Positions 33,093 through 42,688 of a stretch of 64,000 bases of DNA are shown here, piece after piece. The translations under genes and the position numbers were made by a program. The stretch lies in NCBI GenBank assembly GCA_017745175.1, contig JAGHZY010000008.1, forward strand, positions 92,134 through 156,133, given 5' to 3'. The DNA is from Sphingopyxis sp. Its GTDB lineage: Bacteria; Pseudomonadota; Alphaproteobacteria; Sphingomonadales; Sphingomonadaceae. A model generated the notes under the pieces. That model was not told the DNA's origin and ran no database searches. It worked only from the letters and a program-made list of their open reading frames with translations. The number at the start of each line of letters is the position of its first letter. The stretch's first letter is position 1.

Positions 33093-34364
33093 ATGACCGT
33101 CCATACCCCGATCGAAAAGCTCGACCCCGCCGACGCGAAGGTCCGCCGCGAACTCAAGACATTGCTCCATCCCGGCCGCGGCCGCCGTGCCGCGTGGATC
33201 GGCGCGTTTCTTGTGCTTGTCATCGGCGCCTGGTGGCTGCTCCGCGACGGCGCGCCGCAGGCGGCCGCGGCGCCCGCGCCCGTCCTTACCGTCGCGGCGC
33301 CGATCGCGCGCGATGTGACGCTCTGGGACGAATATATCGGCCGCTTCGAGGCGTCGAAGGCGGTCGAGGTGCGGCCGCGTGTGTCGGGCGCAATCACTGC
33401 GATTCACTTCACCGACGGCCAGATCGTCCGGCAGGGCCAGCCGCTCTTCACCATCGACCCGCGTCCTTATCGCGCTGCGCTCGCCGAAGCGCGCGCTTCG
33501 GCGGCAAGCGCGCGCAGTGATCTTGCGCTCGCCCGGCTCGAACTCGACCGTGCCGGCCGCCTCGTTGACGTCGAAGCTGTGTCGCAGAGCGAAATCGATC
33601 GCCTGCGCGCCCGCGTCAACGCGGCCAATGCCGCGCTGGCCGGGGCCGATGCCCGCATCGCGGCGCGCGCGCTCGACGTCGAATTCACCACCGTCCGCGC
33701 GCCGCTGAGCGGCCGGATCTCGGATCGCCAGATCGATGCCGGCAACCTCGTGTCGGCGGGCGACGCCGGCGGCACGCTGCTCACCACGATCAATGCGCTC
33801 GATCCCGTGTACTTCACCTTCCAGGGATCCGAAGCCTTGTTCCTCAAGACCAAGCGCGAGGGCGGCGACAAGGGCGCGGCGGTCGAAGTCCGCCTGCAGG
33901 ACGAAAGCGACTATCGCTGGAAGGGTCAGCTCGACTTCACCGACAATGGCCTCGACCCGCGCTCGGGCACGATCCGCGCCCGCGCCAGCTTCCGCAATCC
34001 CGGGATGTTCCTGACCCCCGGCATGTTCGGCAACATGCGCCTGTCGACGGGCCAGACGGCGCATGCGCTGCTGATCCCCGCCGCGGCGGTGCAGACCGAC
34101 CAGGCGCGCAAGATCGTCTATGTCGTCGGCAAGGACGGCATGGTTGCGGCGAAGCCGGTGGAGATCGGCCCCGAAGTCGATGGCCTGCGCGTCATCCGTT
34201 CGGGGCTGACGCCGACCGACCGGATCGTGATCAACGGATATCAGTTCGCGCGTCCGGGCACCAAGGCGGTGACCAAGACCGGGAAGATCGTCGCTTCGGC
34301 ACCCCCCAAGGGTGCAGCCGTCGCGGTCGAACCGGTGTCGGCGCAGGCGACCTTTGCGAGGTAA
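33093..34364 (+). CDS. RND efflux periplasmic adaptor (MexE/MexA-like)
   Basis: 423 residues from the ATG at 33093. One N-terminal membrane helix (about 28-50) without lipobox, then barrel-sandwich/hairpin/barrel domains: the lipoyl-like half motif VEVRPRVSGAITAIHF near 92-107, a helical hairpin (130-190), and FTTVRAPLSGRISDRQIDAG after it. It links inner-membrane pump and outer-membrane channel of a tripartite exporter. First gene of the operon adaptor-pump-channel; a 156-base interval with repeats separates it from the pump gene. Confidence 0.94.
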   Translation: MTVHTPIEKLDPADAKVRRELKTLLHPGRGRRAAWIGAFLVLVIGAWWLLRDGAPQAAAAPAPVLTVAAPIARDVTLWDEYIGRFEASKAVEVRPRVSGAITAIHFTDGQIVRQGQPLFTIDPRPYRAALAEARASAASARSDLALARLELDRAGRLVDVEAVSQSEIDRLRARVNAANAALAGADARIAARALDVEFTTVRAPLSGRISDRQIDAGNLVSAGDAGGTLLTTINALDPVYFTFQGSEALFLKTKREGGDKGAAVEVRLQDESDYRWKGQLDFTDNGLDPRSGTIRARASFRNPGMFLTPGMFGNMRLSTGQTAHALLIPAAAVQTDQARKIVYVVGKDGMVAAKPVEIGPEVDGLRVIRSGLTPTDRIVINGYQFARPGTKAVTKTGKIVASAPPKGAAVAVEPVSAQATFAR

Positions 34365-34371
34365 CTATTCT

Positions 34372-34486
34372 CCCCTCCCGCTTGCGGGAGGGGTCGGGGG
34401 AGGGACCGTGGCGTTTCATCGCCCTCCCCGCTGCGACTAGCGAGCAAAGCTCGCAGTCTCGCTGCCCCTCCCGCAAGCGGGAGGGG
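34372..34486. repeat. Palindromic repeat element between adaptor and pump genes
   Basis: Two near-identical palindromes bound the interval: CCCCTCCCGC-TT-GCGGGAGGGG at 34372-34393 and CCCCTCCCGC-AA-GCGGGAGGGG at 34465-34486. Between them are GGGGGAGGG/CCCTCCCC-type segments and a GCGAGCAAAGCTCGC dyad. The pattern is that of a REP/BIME-like element common in sphingomonad intergenic DNA. Inside an operon it could modulate mRNA stability or pump/adaptor ratio. Confidence 0.7.
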
Positions 34487-34520
34487 ATGACCAGACCAAT
34501 TTCCAGACAGGGGCTCTCCC

Positions 34521-37500
34521 ATGCGCCTATCCCGCTTTTTCATCGACCGGCCGATCTTCGCCGCCGTGCTCGCCGTCATCATCACCATCGTCGGTGCGGT
34601 CGCCTATATCGGGCTGCCCGTGTCGCAGTATCCCGACATCGTCCCGCCGACGGTGACGGTGACCGCGACCTATCCGGGCGCATCGGCCGAAACCGTCGCC
34701 GACACGGTTGCGGCGCCGATCGAACAGGAAATCAACGGTGTCGACAATATGCTCTACATGAGCAGCCAGTCGACCGGCGACGGCGTCGTCACGATCACCG
34801 TGACCTTCAAAATCGGCACCGACCTCGATGCCGCGCAGGTGCTGGTGCAGAACCGCGTCGCGATCGCGACTCCGCGCCTGCCCGAAACGGTGCAGCGGCT
34901 CGGCGTCGTCACGCGCAAGACGTCGCCTGACTTCCTGTTGATCGTCAATCTCGTCTCCCCCGACAAGTCGCTCGATCGTGCGTACATCTCCAACTATGCG
35001 CTGACCCAGCTGCGCGACCGTCTCAGCCGCATCGATGGCGTCGGCGACGTGCGCCTGTTCGGCAGTCGCGACTATGCGATGCGCGTGTGGATCGATCCCG
35101 GCCGCGCTGCCGCGCTCGACCTGACCGCAGGCGAAATCGTCGCGGCGCTGCGGCGTGAAAATGTGCAGGTCGCCGCGGGTTCGCTCGGTCAGCCGCCGCA
35201 GGCCAATGGCAGCAGTTTCCAGTTGAACGTCGAAACGCAGGGCCGTCTGACCGACCCCAGGGATTTCGCGAATATCGTCATTCGCAGCGATGCCGATGGC
35301 CGTCAGGTCCGCGTGTCGGACGTTGCGCGCGTCGAGCTTGGCGCGTCGGACTATAATTCGAACACCTATTTGTCTGGCGATCCGACGGTCATTCTCGCGA
35401 CCTTCCAGCGTCCGGGTTCGAACGCGCTTGCCGCGGCGCAGGCGGTCGAAGCCGAAATGGCGGCGGCATCGAAAAGCTTTCCCAAGGGCCTCGAATATCG
35501 CGTCATCTATAACCCCACCGAATTCATCGCCCAGTCGATCGACGCGGTGATGGAGACCTTGTTCGAAGCCGTGATCCTCGTCGTCATCGTTATCCTCGTG
35601 TTCCTGCAGAAGTGGCGCGCGGCGATCATTCCGGTGCTCGCGATCCCGGTATCCTTGATCGGGACCTTCGTGGTGCTCGCGGCGTTCGGCTACAGTCTCA
35701 ACAACCTGTCGCTGTTCGGGCTGGTGCTCGCGATCGGTATCGTCGTCGACGACGCGATCGTCGTCGTCGAGAATGTCGAGCGTAACCTCGAAAAGGGAAT
35801 GAGCGCGCTTGAGGCCGCGCGCACATCGATGGACGAGGTGTCGGGCGCGCTCGTCGCGATCGTGCTCGTGCTCTGCGCGGTGTTCGTGCCGACCCTGTTC
35901 CTCACCGGTCTGTCGGGTGCTTTCTATCAGCAGTTCGCGGTGACGATCTCGACCGCGACGATCATCTCGCTGGCCCTCTCGCTCACGCTGTCGCCAGCGC
36001 TCGCGGCAATCCTGCTGAGGCCGCACGCCCCGGCGCAGGCTGACGGATGGCTGATGGCGCGCATTCACCGCGCCGGCGAACGCTTCAACGAGGGCTTCGA
36101 GCGGCTGAGCAACGGCTATGCGCGTCTCACCGACCGGCTGGTCCGCGCGCCGAAGAAGATGATGGTCACCTATGCCGGGTTGATCGCCGCGACCGCGGGC
36201 CTGTTCTGGGCGACGCCGACCGGTTTCATCCCCGCGCAGGATCAGGGCTATTTCCTCGTCGTCGCCAAGCTGCCGTCGGGCGCCTCGGTCGAACGCACCG
36301 ACGCGGTGCTGAAGAAGGTCGCGGGTCGCGTGCTGCCGATCAAGGGCGTCCTCGGTTCGGTGATGCTCGCGGGCTTCGACGGCCCGTCGCAGACGCTCGC
36401 GCCGAACTCGGCCGCCGCCTATTTCCCGCTCAAGTCGTTCGAGGAACGCGGGAAGCTCGGGGTCAATTTCGAGGACATCATGAATCAGGCGCGTGCGAAC
36501 ACCGCCGATATCACCGAGGCGCAGATCGTCATCATCCCGCCGCCGCTGATCCAGGGGATCGGCTCGGCGGGCGGCTACCGGATGATCGTCCAGGACCGCG
36601 GCGGGAACGGCTATGCCGCGCTCGCGAACGAGACGAACAATCTGATCGGCAAGGCGAACCAGACCCGGGGTCTCGCGAACGTCTTCACCTTCTTTGATCC
36701 GACCAACCCGCGTGTTTTCGCGGACATCGACCGGGCGAAGGCGAATATGCTCGGTGTGCCCCCCGAGCGTGTGTTCGAGGCGTTGCAGGTCTATCTCGGC
36801 TCGGCGTTCGTCAACGACTTCAACCTGCTCGGCCGCACCTATCGCGTGACCGCACAGGCCGACGCGCCCTATCGCCAGACCGTCGCCGATATCGCGAACC
36901 TGCGGACGCGGTCCGATTCGGGGGCGATGGTGCCGATCGGGTCGGTCGCGAACTTCGAGGACCGTACGGGGCCGTATCGCGTCACGCGCTACAATCTGTT
37001 CCCCGCGGTCGAGATCGATGGCGACACCGCTCCGGGCTCGTCGTCGGGCGCGTCGCTGACGACGATGGAAAAGCTTGGAGCCGACAATCTGCCGGCGGGT
37101 TACGGCACCGAATGGACGGGCATTGCCTTCCAGCAAAAGGCGGCGGCGAACACCGCGGGAATCGTCTTCGCGCTCGCGGTGGTCTTCGTCTTCCTCGTGC
37201 TCGCGGCGCAATATGAGAGCCTGATGCTGCCATTGGCGATCATCTTCATCGTGCCGATGTGTCTGCTCGCGGCGATGATCGGGGTGAATCTGCGCGGCAT
37301 GGACAACAACGTCCTGACGCAGATCGGGCTCGTCGTGCTCATCGCGCTCGCCGCGAAGAACGCGATTCTGATCGTCGAATTCGCCAAGCAGGCCGAGGAA
37401 CAGGATGGCTTGTCGCCGGTCGAAGCCGCGGTGCGTGCCGCGCGCGACCGTCTGCGCCCGATCCTGATGACCAGCTTCGCCTTCATCCTCGGCGCCGTGC

Positions 37501-37715
37501 CGCTGCTGATCGCGAGCGGGGCGGGGGCGGAACTGCGCCAGGCGCTCGGCACCGCGGTCTTCTTCGGCATGCTCGGCGTGACGGCGTTCGGCCTCATCTT
37601 CACCCCGACCTTCTACGTCGTCGCCCGTTCGCTCAGCCAGTGGTCGGCTGCGCGGCGCGCGCGGCGCGGCGGGGCGGACGACCACGGGACCGCGCTGCCG
37701 GTTCCGGCGGAATAA
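34521..37715 (+). CDS. RND multidrug efflux pump, HAE1 family
   Basis: 1064 residues, full length. It opens MRLSRFFIDRPIFAAVLAVI, with the family duplication of six-plus-six membrane helices and two large periplasmic loops. The proton-relay aspartates are in GIVVDDAIVVVENVER near 410. Motifs such as PVSQYPDIVPPTVTV (residues 33-47) are typical of the MexF/AcrB group. It exports a wide range of hydrophobic compounds by proton antiport. Its stop codon is 11 bases before the outer-membrane gene. The substrate cannot be told. Confidence 0.96.
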   Translation: MRLSRFFIDRPIFAAVLAVIITIVGAVAYIGLPVSQYPDIVPPTVTVTATYPGASAETVADTVAAPIEQEINGVDNMLYMSSQSTGDGVVTITVTFKIGTDLDAAQVLVQNRVAIATPRLPETVQRLGVVTRKTSPDFLLIVNLVSPDKSLDRAYISNYALTQLRDRLSRIDGVGDVRLFGSRDYAMRVWIDPGRAAALDLTAGEIVAALRRENVQVAAGSLGQPPQANGSSFQLNVETQGRLTDPRDFANIVIRSDADGRQVRVSDVARVELGASDYNSNTYLSGDPTVILATFQRPGSNALAAAQAVEAEMAAASKSFPKGLEYRVIYNPTEFIAQSIDAVMETLFEAVILVVIVILVFLQKWRAAIIPVLAIPVSLIGTFVVLAAFGYSLNNLSLFGLVLAIGIVVDDAIVVVENVERNLEKGMSALEAARTSMDEVSGALVAIVLVLCAVFVPTLFLTGLSGAFYQQFAVTISTATIISLALSLTLSPALAAILLRPHAPAQADGWLMARIHRAGERFNEGFERLSNGYARLTDRLVRAPKKMMVTYAGLIAATAGLFWATPTGFIPAQDQGYFLVVAKLPSGASVERTDAVLKKVAGRVLPIKGVLGSVMLAGFDGPSQTLAPNSAAAYFPLKSFEERGKLGVNFEDIMNQARANTADITEAQIVIIPPPLIQGIGSAGGYRMIVQDRGGNGYAALANETNNLIGKANQTRGLANVFTFFDPTNPRVFADIDRAKANMLGVPPERVFEALQVYLGSAFVNDFNLLGRTYRVTAQADAPYRQTVADIANLRTRSDSGAMVPIGSVANFEDRTGPYRVTRYNLFPAVEIDGDTAPGSSSGASLTTMEKLGADNLPAGYGTEWTGIAFQQKAAANTAGIVFALAVVFVFLVLAAQYESLMLPLAIIFIVPMCLLAAMIGVNLRGMDNNVLTQIGLVVLIALAAKNAILIVEFAKQAEEQDGLSPVEAAVRAARDRLRPILMTSFAFILGAVPLLIASGAGAELRQALGTAVFFGMLGVTAFGLIFTPTFYVVARSLSQWSAARRARRGGADDHGTALPVPAE

Positions 37716-37726
37716 GGAACCAGATC

Positions 37727-39136
37727 ATGATCCTTCGCAACATCCTCACTGCCGCCTCGGCGCTCGCGCTCACCGCCTGCGCCGTCGGCCCCGACTATAA
37801 GGCGCCGCAATCGGCGTCGGCGACCGTCGCCGCCGGGACGTTCGTCTCGGCGAACAGTCCCGCGATCTCGCTCGCGCCGGTCGCGGGCGACTGGTGGCGG
37901 CTCTATGACGATCCCGTACTCGACGGGCTCGTCGGCGATGCGCTGAGCGCCAACACCGACGTCCGCGTCGCGGTCGCCAACATCGCGCGCGCCCGCGCCT
38001 CCTTGCGCGGCGCGCGCGCCGACCGCCTGCCGCAGGGTCAGATCGGCGCGGGCGCCAATTACGGCCGCAGCCCCGAAGGCCAGCGTCTCCCCGGCGCCGA
38101 CCGCGAAGACTGGGCGGTCGATGTCGGCGTCAACGTCTCGTACGAAGTCGACCTGTTCGGCCGCGTCAGCCGCTCGATCGAGGCCGCGCGCGGCGATGCC
38201 GCCGCTGCCGAGGCCAATGCCGACGCGGTGCGCGTGATCGTCGCCGCCGATACGACGCAGGCCTATGCCGACGCCGCATCGGGCGCGGCGCGGCTCGACG
38301 TCGCGCGGCGCATCGTCGGGCTGCTCGACCAGCAGGTCAAGTTGACGCAGCGCCGCAAGGACGTCGGCATGGCGACGGGACTCGACCTCGCGCGCATCAC
38401 GACGCTGCGCGACCAGCGTTCCGCAGAAATTCCGGCTATCGAGGCCGAGCGGCAGGCGGCCTTGTTCCGCCTCGCGACCCTGACCGGTCGTGCGCCCGCT
38501 GCGCTCCCCGCGATCGCGGCGGACCGCAACATCAGCCTCGAAATCACCGATCCCATCCCGGTCGGTGATGGGGCGGCGCTGCTCAAGCGCCGTCCCGACA
38601 TTCGCGCCGCCGAGCGGCGCCTCGCTGCCGATACCGCGCGCATCGGCGTCGCGACTGCGGACCTTTATCCGCGCATCACGCTCGGCGGTTCGGCGGGATC
38701 GACCGGATCGGGTTTCGGCGATGTGTTCGGCGGTGGGCCGCTGCGCTGGCTGCTCGGGCCTTTGCTCAACTGGGCCTTCCCAAATCAGGAGCCCGCGCGG
38801 GCGCGGATCGCGGCGGCCGAGGCGGATACCCAAGCGTCGCTCGCCGAATTCGACGGCACGGTGCTGCGCGCGCTCGAGGAAACCGAAACCGCGCTGTCCT
38901 CCTACGCGCGCTCGCTCGAACAGCGTCAGGCGCTGCGCGCCGCGCGCGATCAGTCCGAGCGCGCCGCGCGCATCGTCCGCGCCAAGCGCGAGGAAGGGGC
39001 GTCGGATTCGTTCGAGTGGCTCGACGCCGAACGCACTTTCGCCGAGGCCGAGGCGACCCTCGCCGAACAGGACGGACAGATCTCGCGCCGCCAGATCGCC
39101 TTGTTCCGCGCGCTCGCGGGCGGCTGGTCGAGCTAG
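37727..39136 (+). CDS. Efflux outer-membrane lipoprotein (NodT/OprM family)
   Basis: 469 residues. Lipobox LALTAC gives Cys18; then VGPDYKAPQ, the family opening, and two OEP repeats. The region APVAGDWWRLYDDPVLDGLV near 50-70 and the RRPDIRAAERRLAADTARIG stretch near 285-305 are characteristic. It forms the trimeric outer-membrane duct for the RND pump. It ends 22 bases before the convergent MocR gene, with no hairpin visible between. Confidence 0.95.
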   Translation: MILRNILTAASALALTACAVGPDYKAPQSASATVAAGTFVSANSPAISLAPVAGDWWRLYDDPVLDGLVGDALSANTDVRVAVANIARARASLRGARADRLPQGQIGAGANYGRSPEGQRLPGADREDWAVDVGVNVSYEVDLFGRVSRSIEAARGDAAAAEANADAVRVIVAADTTQAYADAASGAARLDVARRIVGLLDQQVKLTQRRKDVGMATGLDLARITTLRDQRSAEIPAIEAERQAALFRLATLTGRAPAALPAIAADRNISLEITDPIPVGDGAALLKRRPDIRAAERRLAADTARIGVATADLYPRITLGGSAGSTGSGFGDVFGGGPLRWLLGPLLNWAFPNQEPARARIAAAEADTQASLAEFDGTVLRALEETETALSSYARSLEQRQALRAARDQSERAARIVRAKREEGASDSFEWLDAERTFAEAEATLAEQDGQISRRQIALFRALAGGWSS

Positions 39137-39158
39137 GGTCCTGAACCCCGGGCGCCCG

Positions 39159-40562
39159 TCAGACGATATGGCTCGCGGCGCCGCCGGGCGCCCAGAGCTG
39201 CGCGGCGAGCCGGTGAAGCGCGCGCGACAGGGCGCGGCGATCGATCGTCCCGCCCAGCGAGATACGCATCGCCTTCGGCGCGTCGCCGGCGACCGCGAAC
39301 CGGTCTGACGGCACCGCCGACAGCCCGTCGAGCGCCAGCGCGGCGGCGAGCAGGTCGACGCCGGTATCGTCCGCGAGCGGCAGCCACAGGTGATAGCCCT
39401 GCGGATGCGCGGCATGGCGGCCGTCGCCGAGGATCGTGCGCGCGAGCTTCTGCCGCCACGCCGCTTCCTTGCGCACGCCGTCGACGAGCGCATCGAATGT
39501 CCCGTCGGCGAGCCACAGCGAGATCATCGCGGCGTTGAGCGGCGGCGCCATCACCGCGCTTTCGTGCTGCGCCGCCGCGAGCTGCATCGCCTGTGCGACG
39601 CCCGGCGTGCGCACGAAACCGACGCGGAGCGCGGGCGAGACGATCTTTGCGATACTCGCGATGTACCAGCCGCAGCCGGGCGCGAAGCTCGTGATCGCGG
39701 GCAGCGGCGCGTCGGGGAGCAGGCCGTAGGCATCGTCCTCGATGATCTGCACACCGGCGTCCTCCGCCCAAGCGGCGATGGCCCTGCGCTCGTCGGGCGC
39801 GATCGTCGCGGCGGTCGGATTGTCGTTCGTCGGGACGACATAGAGCGCGCAAAGCGGAGCGTCGGCGTGCGCGGCTTCGAGCGCCGCGGCGGTGATGTCC
39901 GCAAGCGGGACGGGCACGGCCCCGGTCCGGCGCGCGACGGCGCGGAATCCCGGATAGGCATAGATCCCGCACGCGACGCGGTCGCCGGGCCCCAGGATCG
40001 TCGATGCGATCGCATGAAGCCCGTTCTGCGCGCCGGCGGTGACGATGATCTGCTCGGGGTCGGACGACAGGCGAACGCGCCGCAGCAACTCGGCGCCGCT
40101 CTCGCGATCCGCCGCCGCGCCGCCGGGGCGCTGATAGTGGAGGCGGGCGAGCCCGTCGCCGCGGACCAGTGTGCCGAGCGCCGCGGCCATCGCTTCGGCG
40201 AGGCGCGATTCGGCGGCGACCGGCGGGCTGTTCATCGCGATGTCGCTCTGCGCGGCGGTTGCGACCTCGCCGGTGCGCACGTCGTCGCTGATGAAACTGC
40301 CCGCGCGTCCGCGCGCGACGATCAGCCCGCGCTGCCGCGCGAGGTCATAGGCCTTGGTCACGGTGGTGAGGTCGATGCCGAGCCGCGCCGCGAGATCGCG
40401 CTGCGGCGGCAGCCGGTCGCCGTGGCGAAGCTCGCCGCGCGCGACGGCGGCGGCGATCGCGCTCGTCACCGCCTTGTATTTGGGGCCCGCGGTGTCCGCG
40501 ATATCGGGCGTCCACGCGTCAGCCGCCACGCCGCTCGTCCGCTTCGGCTCTTTCGCGCGCAT
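39159..40562 (-). CDS. MocR-type GntR regulator with aminotransferase domain
   Basis: 467 residues. An N-terminal winged-helix GntR domain (about 25-95, with GDRLPPQRDLAARLGIDLTT) is joined to a fold-type I aminotransferase domain; the PLP lysine is in YIASIAKIVSP near 305. MocR proteins such as PdxR and GabR use PLP as cofactor or sensor. No target gene is evident: the neighbour DUF983 gene upstream overlaps it by 44 bases and is probably co-transcribed, while the efflux operon is convergent. Confidence 0.92.
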   Translation of the reverse strand: MRAKEPKRTSGVAADAWTPDIADTAGPKYKAVTSAIAAAVARGELRHGDRLPPQRDLAARLGIDLTTVTKAYDLARQRGLIVARGRAGSFISDDVRTGEVATAAQSDIAMNSPPVAAESRLAEAMAAALGTLVRGDGLARLHYQRPGGAAADRESGAELLRRVRLSSDPEQIIVTAGAQNGLHAIASTILGPGDRVACGIYAYPGFRAVARRTGAVPVPLADITAAALEAAHADAPLCALYVVPTNDNPTAATIAPDERRAIAAWAEDAGVQIIEDDAYGLLPDAPLPAITSFAPGCGWYIASIAKIVSPALRVGFVRTPGVAQAMQLAAAQHESAVMAPPLNAAMISLWLADGTFDALVDGVRKEAAWRQKLARTILGDGRHAAHPQGYHLWLPLADDTGVDLLAAALALDGLSAVPSDRFAVAGDAPKAMRISLGGTIDRRALSRALHRLAAQLWAPGGAASHIV

Positions 40563-40959
40563 TCAGCTTCGCCCACAGATGCTCGGTGCCCGATTCCTGC
40601 GCCTTGTTCACATATTGCGAGGCGACCAGCCAGCCCTTGATGGGCCGCAGCGGCAGCACGCAGCCGATGACCATCACCGGGATCGAGAAGACCAGATGGA
40701 CCCAGAGCGGCGGGCTGTAGGCGATCTGCAGCCACACGATCACGAAGGTCAGCGGAAAGGCGACGATGCATTGCGAGAAAAAGGCGGGGCCGTCGTCGGG
40801 CGCGGCGAAGCTGAAATCGAGCCCGCAATTCCCGCAGCGGTCGGCGAGCTTCAGCCACGAACGGAACATATGTCCCTTGCCGCACTCGGGGCATTTGCCG
40901 TTCCAGCCCGACCACAGGATCCAGCGCAGCTTTTCCCTGCCAACGTCACCGCTCGTCAT
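40519..40959 (-). CDS. DUF983 zinc-ribbon membrane protein
   Basis: 146 residues from the ATG at 40959, which has GGAG 6 bases upstream; ATG 40971 is an alternative. Two CxxC pairs (CPEC Cys23/26 and CGNC Cys42/45) suggest a zinc ribbon, followed by two membrane helices (about 58-80 and 83-105). DUF983 has no known function; some members lie near cytochrome oxidase genes, but not here. The stop codon is inside the MocR gene start. Confidence 0.85.
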   Translation of the reverse strand: MTSGDVGREKLRWILWSGWNGKCPECGKGHMFRSWLKLADRCGNCGLDFSFAAPDDGPAFFSQCIVAFPLTFVIVWLQIAYSPPLWVHLVFSIPVMVIGCVLPLRPIKGWLVASQYVNKAQESGTEHLWAKLNARERAEADERRGG

Positions 40960-41347
40960 GTTCGACTCCATTGATAGCATGTATGCCATGCAAAAGAGCA
41001 TATGGGACGATGATCCGGAGAAATGAAGATTCGCATTAATAATTTGATATAAAAAGAATATATAGAGAGATCGAGAATTATGTTTGGTATTTTGCATTAC
41101 CAATACCATGCATAATCCGGAATATCGATGACCGGCGCAATGGCTGGTGGCGCTGCCATCGCGACCGTCGGGACGGGAGTCGTGTGCCCGTCCGGCTGTC
41201 GGCTCGATGATGAAAGTCCGGGGGCGCTCGCCCGATCCTGTCGCCCGTTCGCGGCGCTTGAATGCGCGTCGCGCTTTCCGCCATCGTTTACGCGGCTTTT
41301 ACCAGTTCTGTTGCATGACATTTGCCGATGTTTGCGACTGGGGACAA
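40960..41347. other. Intergenic region with an AT-rich patch and dyads
   Basis: Divergent spacer between DUF983 and the PAS-type gene. From about 41025 to 41120 the DNA is strikingly AT-rich (ATTAATAATTTGATATAAAA and TATATAGAGAG) against a GC-rich genome. It contains the dyad TTGGTA-N8-TACCAA at 41084-41103 and an overlapping TGGTATT/AATACCA pair (41085-41108). Repeats of GCAT occur around 40978-41005. The remaining 41120-41347 looks like ordinary GC-rich DNA without a convincing gene; antisense ORFs there have no ribosome sites. Confidence 0.6.
41084..41108. promoter_or_regulatory. Overlapping dyad, possible operator
   Basis: TTGGTA (41084-41089), TTTTGCAT, TACCAA (41098-41103) is a perfect 6-bp dyad; the outer TGGTATT/AATACCA arms (41085-41091, 41102-41108) overlap it. 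It lies 125 bases before the DUF983 start and 240 bases before the PAS-type gene. Protein partner unknown. Confidence 0.4.
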
Positions 41348-42688
41348 ATGATGGACAGCATGCGCGGCCTGCTTTCGGGCAGCCATGACCAGGATGACGG
41401 AGCGATCGACGCTCCCGCCCTCGTCGGCGTCGACGAACGCCGGATGCAGGTGCGCGCCTATAATTACTGGGCCTCGCTGCTCGCCGACCGCGCCTATCCC
41501 TCGGTCGAGGACCTCGATCTCGACGGCGCCGATTTCGGTCCCTTTTCGGTGCTCCTCGATTTCACCCAGGGTATCGAGAATCCCGGTATCGCCTTTCTTG
41601 GCGACCGGCTGCGCGACGAATCGCAGATCGACGAGGAAGTCCACTACATCAGCCAGATTCCCGGCCGCTCGCTGCTGTCGCGGCTGACCGATCACTATCT
41701 CCAGATCATTGCCAACCGCGCCCCGATCGGATTCGAGGCGGAGTTCGTCAACGATCGCGGCGTGACGATCATGTATCGCGGCATATTGCTGCCCTTCTCG
41801 TCGGACGACGACACGATCGACTTCATCATGGGGGTGATCAACTGGAAGGAAGCCGTCCCCGCCGATCAGGCGGAAGAGCTGCAGCTGTCGGTCGAGCAGG
41901 CGTTGCGCAGCGCCGCGCCGCTGACCGCACCGGTGCCGGTGTGGGCCGATGGCCCCGATTCGGAACATCTCGACGATGATGTCGCCGCCGATGCCGTTCC
42001 GGGTTTTTCCGGGCTGAACGCCGGTATCCATGCGTTCGTCGATGCGAATCCGGCGGATGACGACGGGGCGCCGGCCGATCCGCCCCGGGGCGCCGGGCTC
42101 GCCGACTGGCTGGCGCTCGCGCGCGAGACCGCCGAGCGCGCGATCGCCGCCGACAGCCGGAGCCGCGGCGCGCTGTATCAGGCGGTCGGCAAGGCGTGGG
42201 ATTTCGCGCTCGCCGCCGAGGAACAGCCCGACGCCTTTGCCGAAATGCTCGACGATGCCGGGCTGGCGACGCAGGACCGCGCGCCGATGACGCCGGTCGT
42301 GAAGCTCGTTTTCGGCGCCGCCTACGACAAGACGCGGCTGGCCGAATATGCCTGCGTGCTCGGCCATGCGAAGGAGGAAGGCGTCGGCCGGGGCGAACTC
42401 GCCGCCTATCTCGATCGCTATCCCGGCGGCCTCAAGGGCCTTGTCAGGGAGGCGCGCGCGCGTCGCAAGCCGGCGGTCGAGGCGCAGCCCGACGAAAAAC
42501 TGGAGGCGCTCCGCCGCGCCCACCCCGCGCTGATCCTCGAACATGACGCCGGCGGCGCCGAATTCGTCGTCCTGATCGCGCGCGCGATGCCGGGCGGCCA
42601 CATCGGGATCGTCGCCAAGGCGGCGGACGATCCGGCGCTCGTTGCAAGGCTGGTGAAAAAGTCGATCGCGATCAAACCCGGCGCCTGA
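41348..42688 (+). CDS. PAS-domain protein (PAS_5-like), function unknown
   Basis: About 446 residues from the ATG at 41348 (a second ATG follows directly at 41351); GGGGAC lies just before. Residues about 35-190 look like the alphaproteobacterial PAS_5 domain: RAYNYWASLLADRAYPSVED, LDFTQGIENPGIAFLG, SLLSRLTDHYLQIIANRAPI and FIMGVINWKE. An acidic linker (200-245) is followed by a helical domain of unknown type (260-446), with no kinase, HTH or GGDEF output. Upstream of the NAD-GDH gene by 150 bases. Confidence 0.75.
   Translation: MMDSMRGLLSGSHDQDDGAIDAPALVGVDERRMQVRAYNYWASLLADRAYPSVEDLDLDGADFGPFSVLLDFTQGIENPGIAFLGDRLRDESQIDEEVHYISQIPGRSLLSRLTDHYLQIIANRAPIGFEAEFVNDRGVTIMYRGILLPFSSDDDTIDFIMGVINWKEAVPADQAEELQLSVEQALRSAAPLTAPVPVWADGPDSEHLDDDVAADAVPGFSGLNAGIHAFVDANPADDDGAPADPPRGAGLADWLALARETAERAIAADSRSRGALYQAVGKAWDFALAAEEQPDAFAEMLDDAGLATQDRAPMTPVVKLVFGAAYDKTRLAEYACVLGHAKEEGVGRGELAAYLDRYPGGLKGLVREARARRKPAVEAQPDEKLEALRRAHPALILEHDAGGAEFVVLIARAMPGGHIGIVAKAADDPALVARLVKKSIAIKPGA

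Noticed and set aside
34527..37685. Open frame of over 1000 codons antisense to the RND pump
   Set aside because: Same artefact; the plus-strand protein is complete with family motifs, and the antisense product is Arg/His/Asp-rich repeat-like.
41078..41284. Minus-strand ORFs of about 70 codons in the AT-rich spacer
   Set aside because: No Shine-Dalgarno, Arg/Ser-rich composition, and they overlap the promoter-like dyad region.
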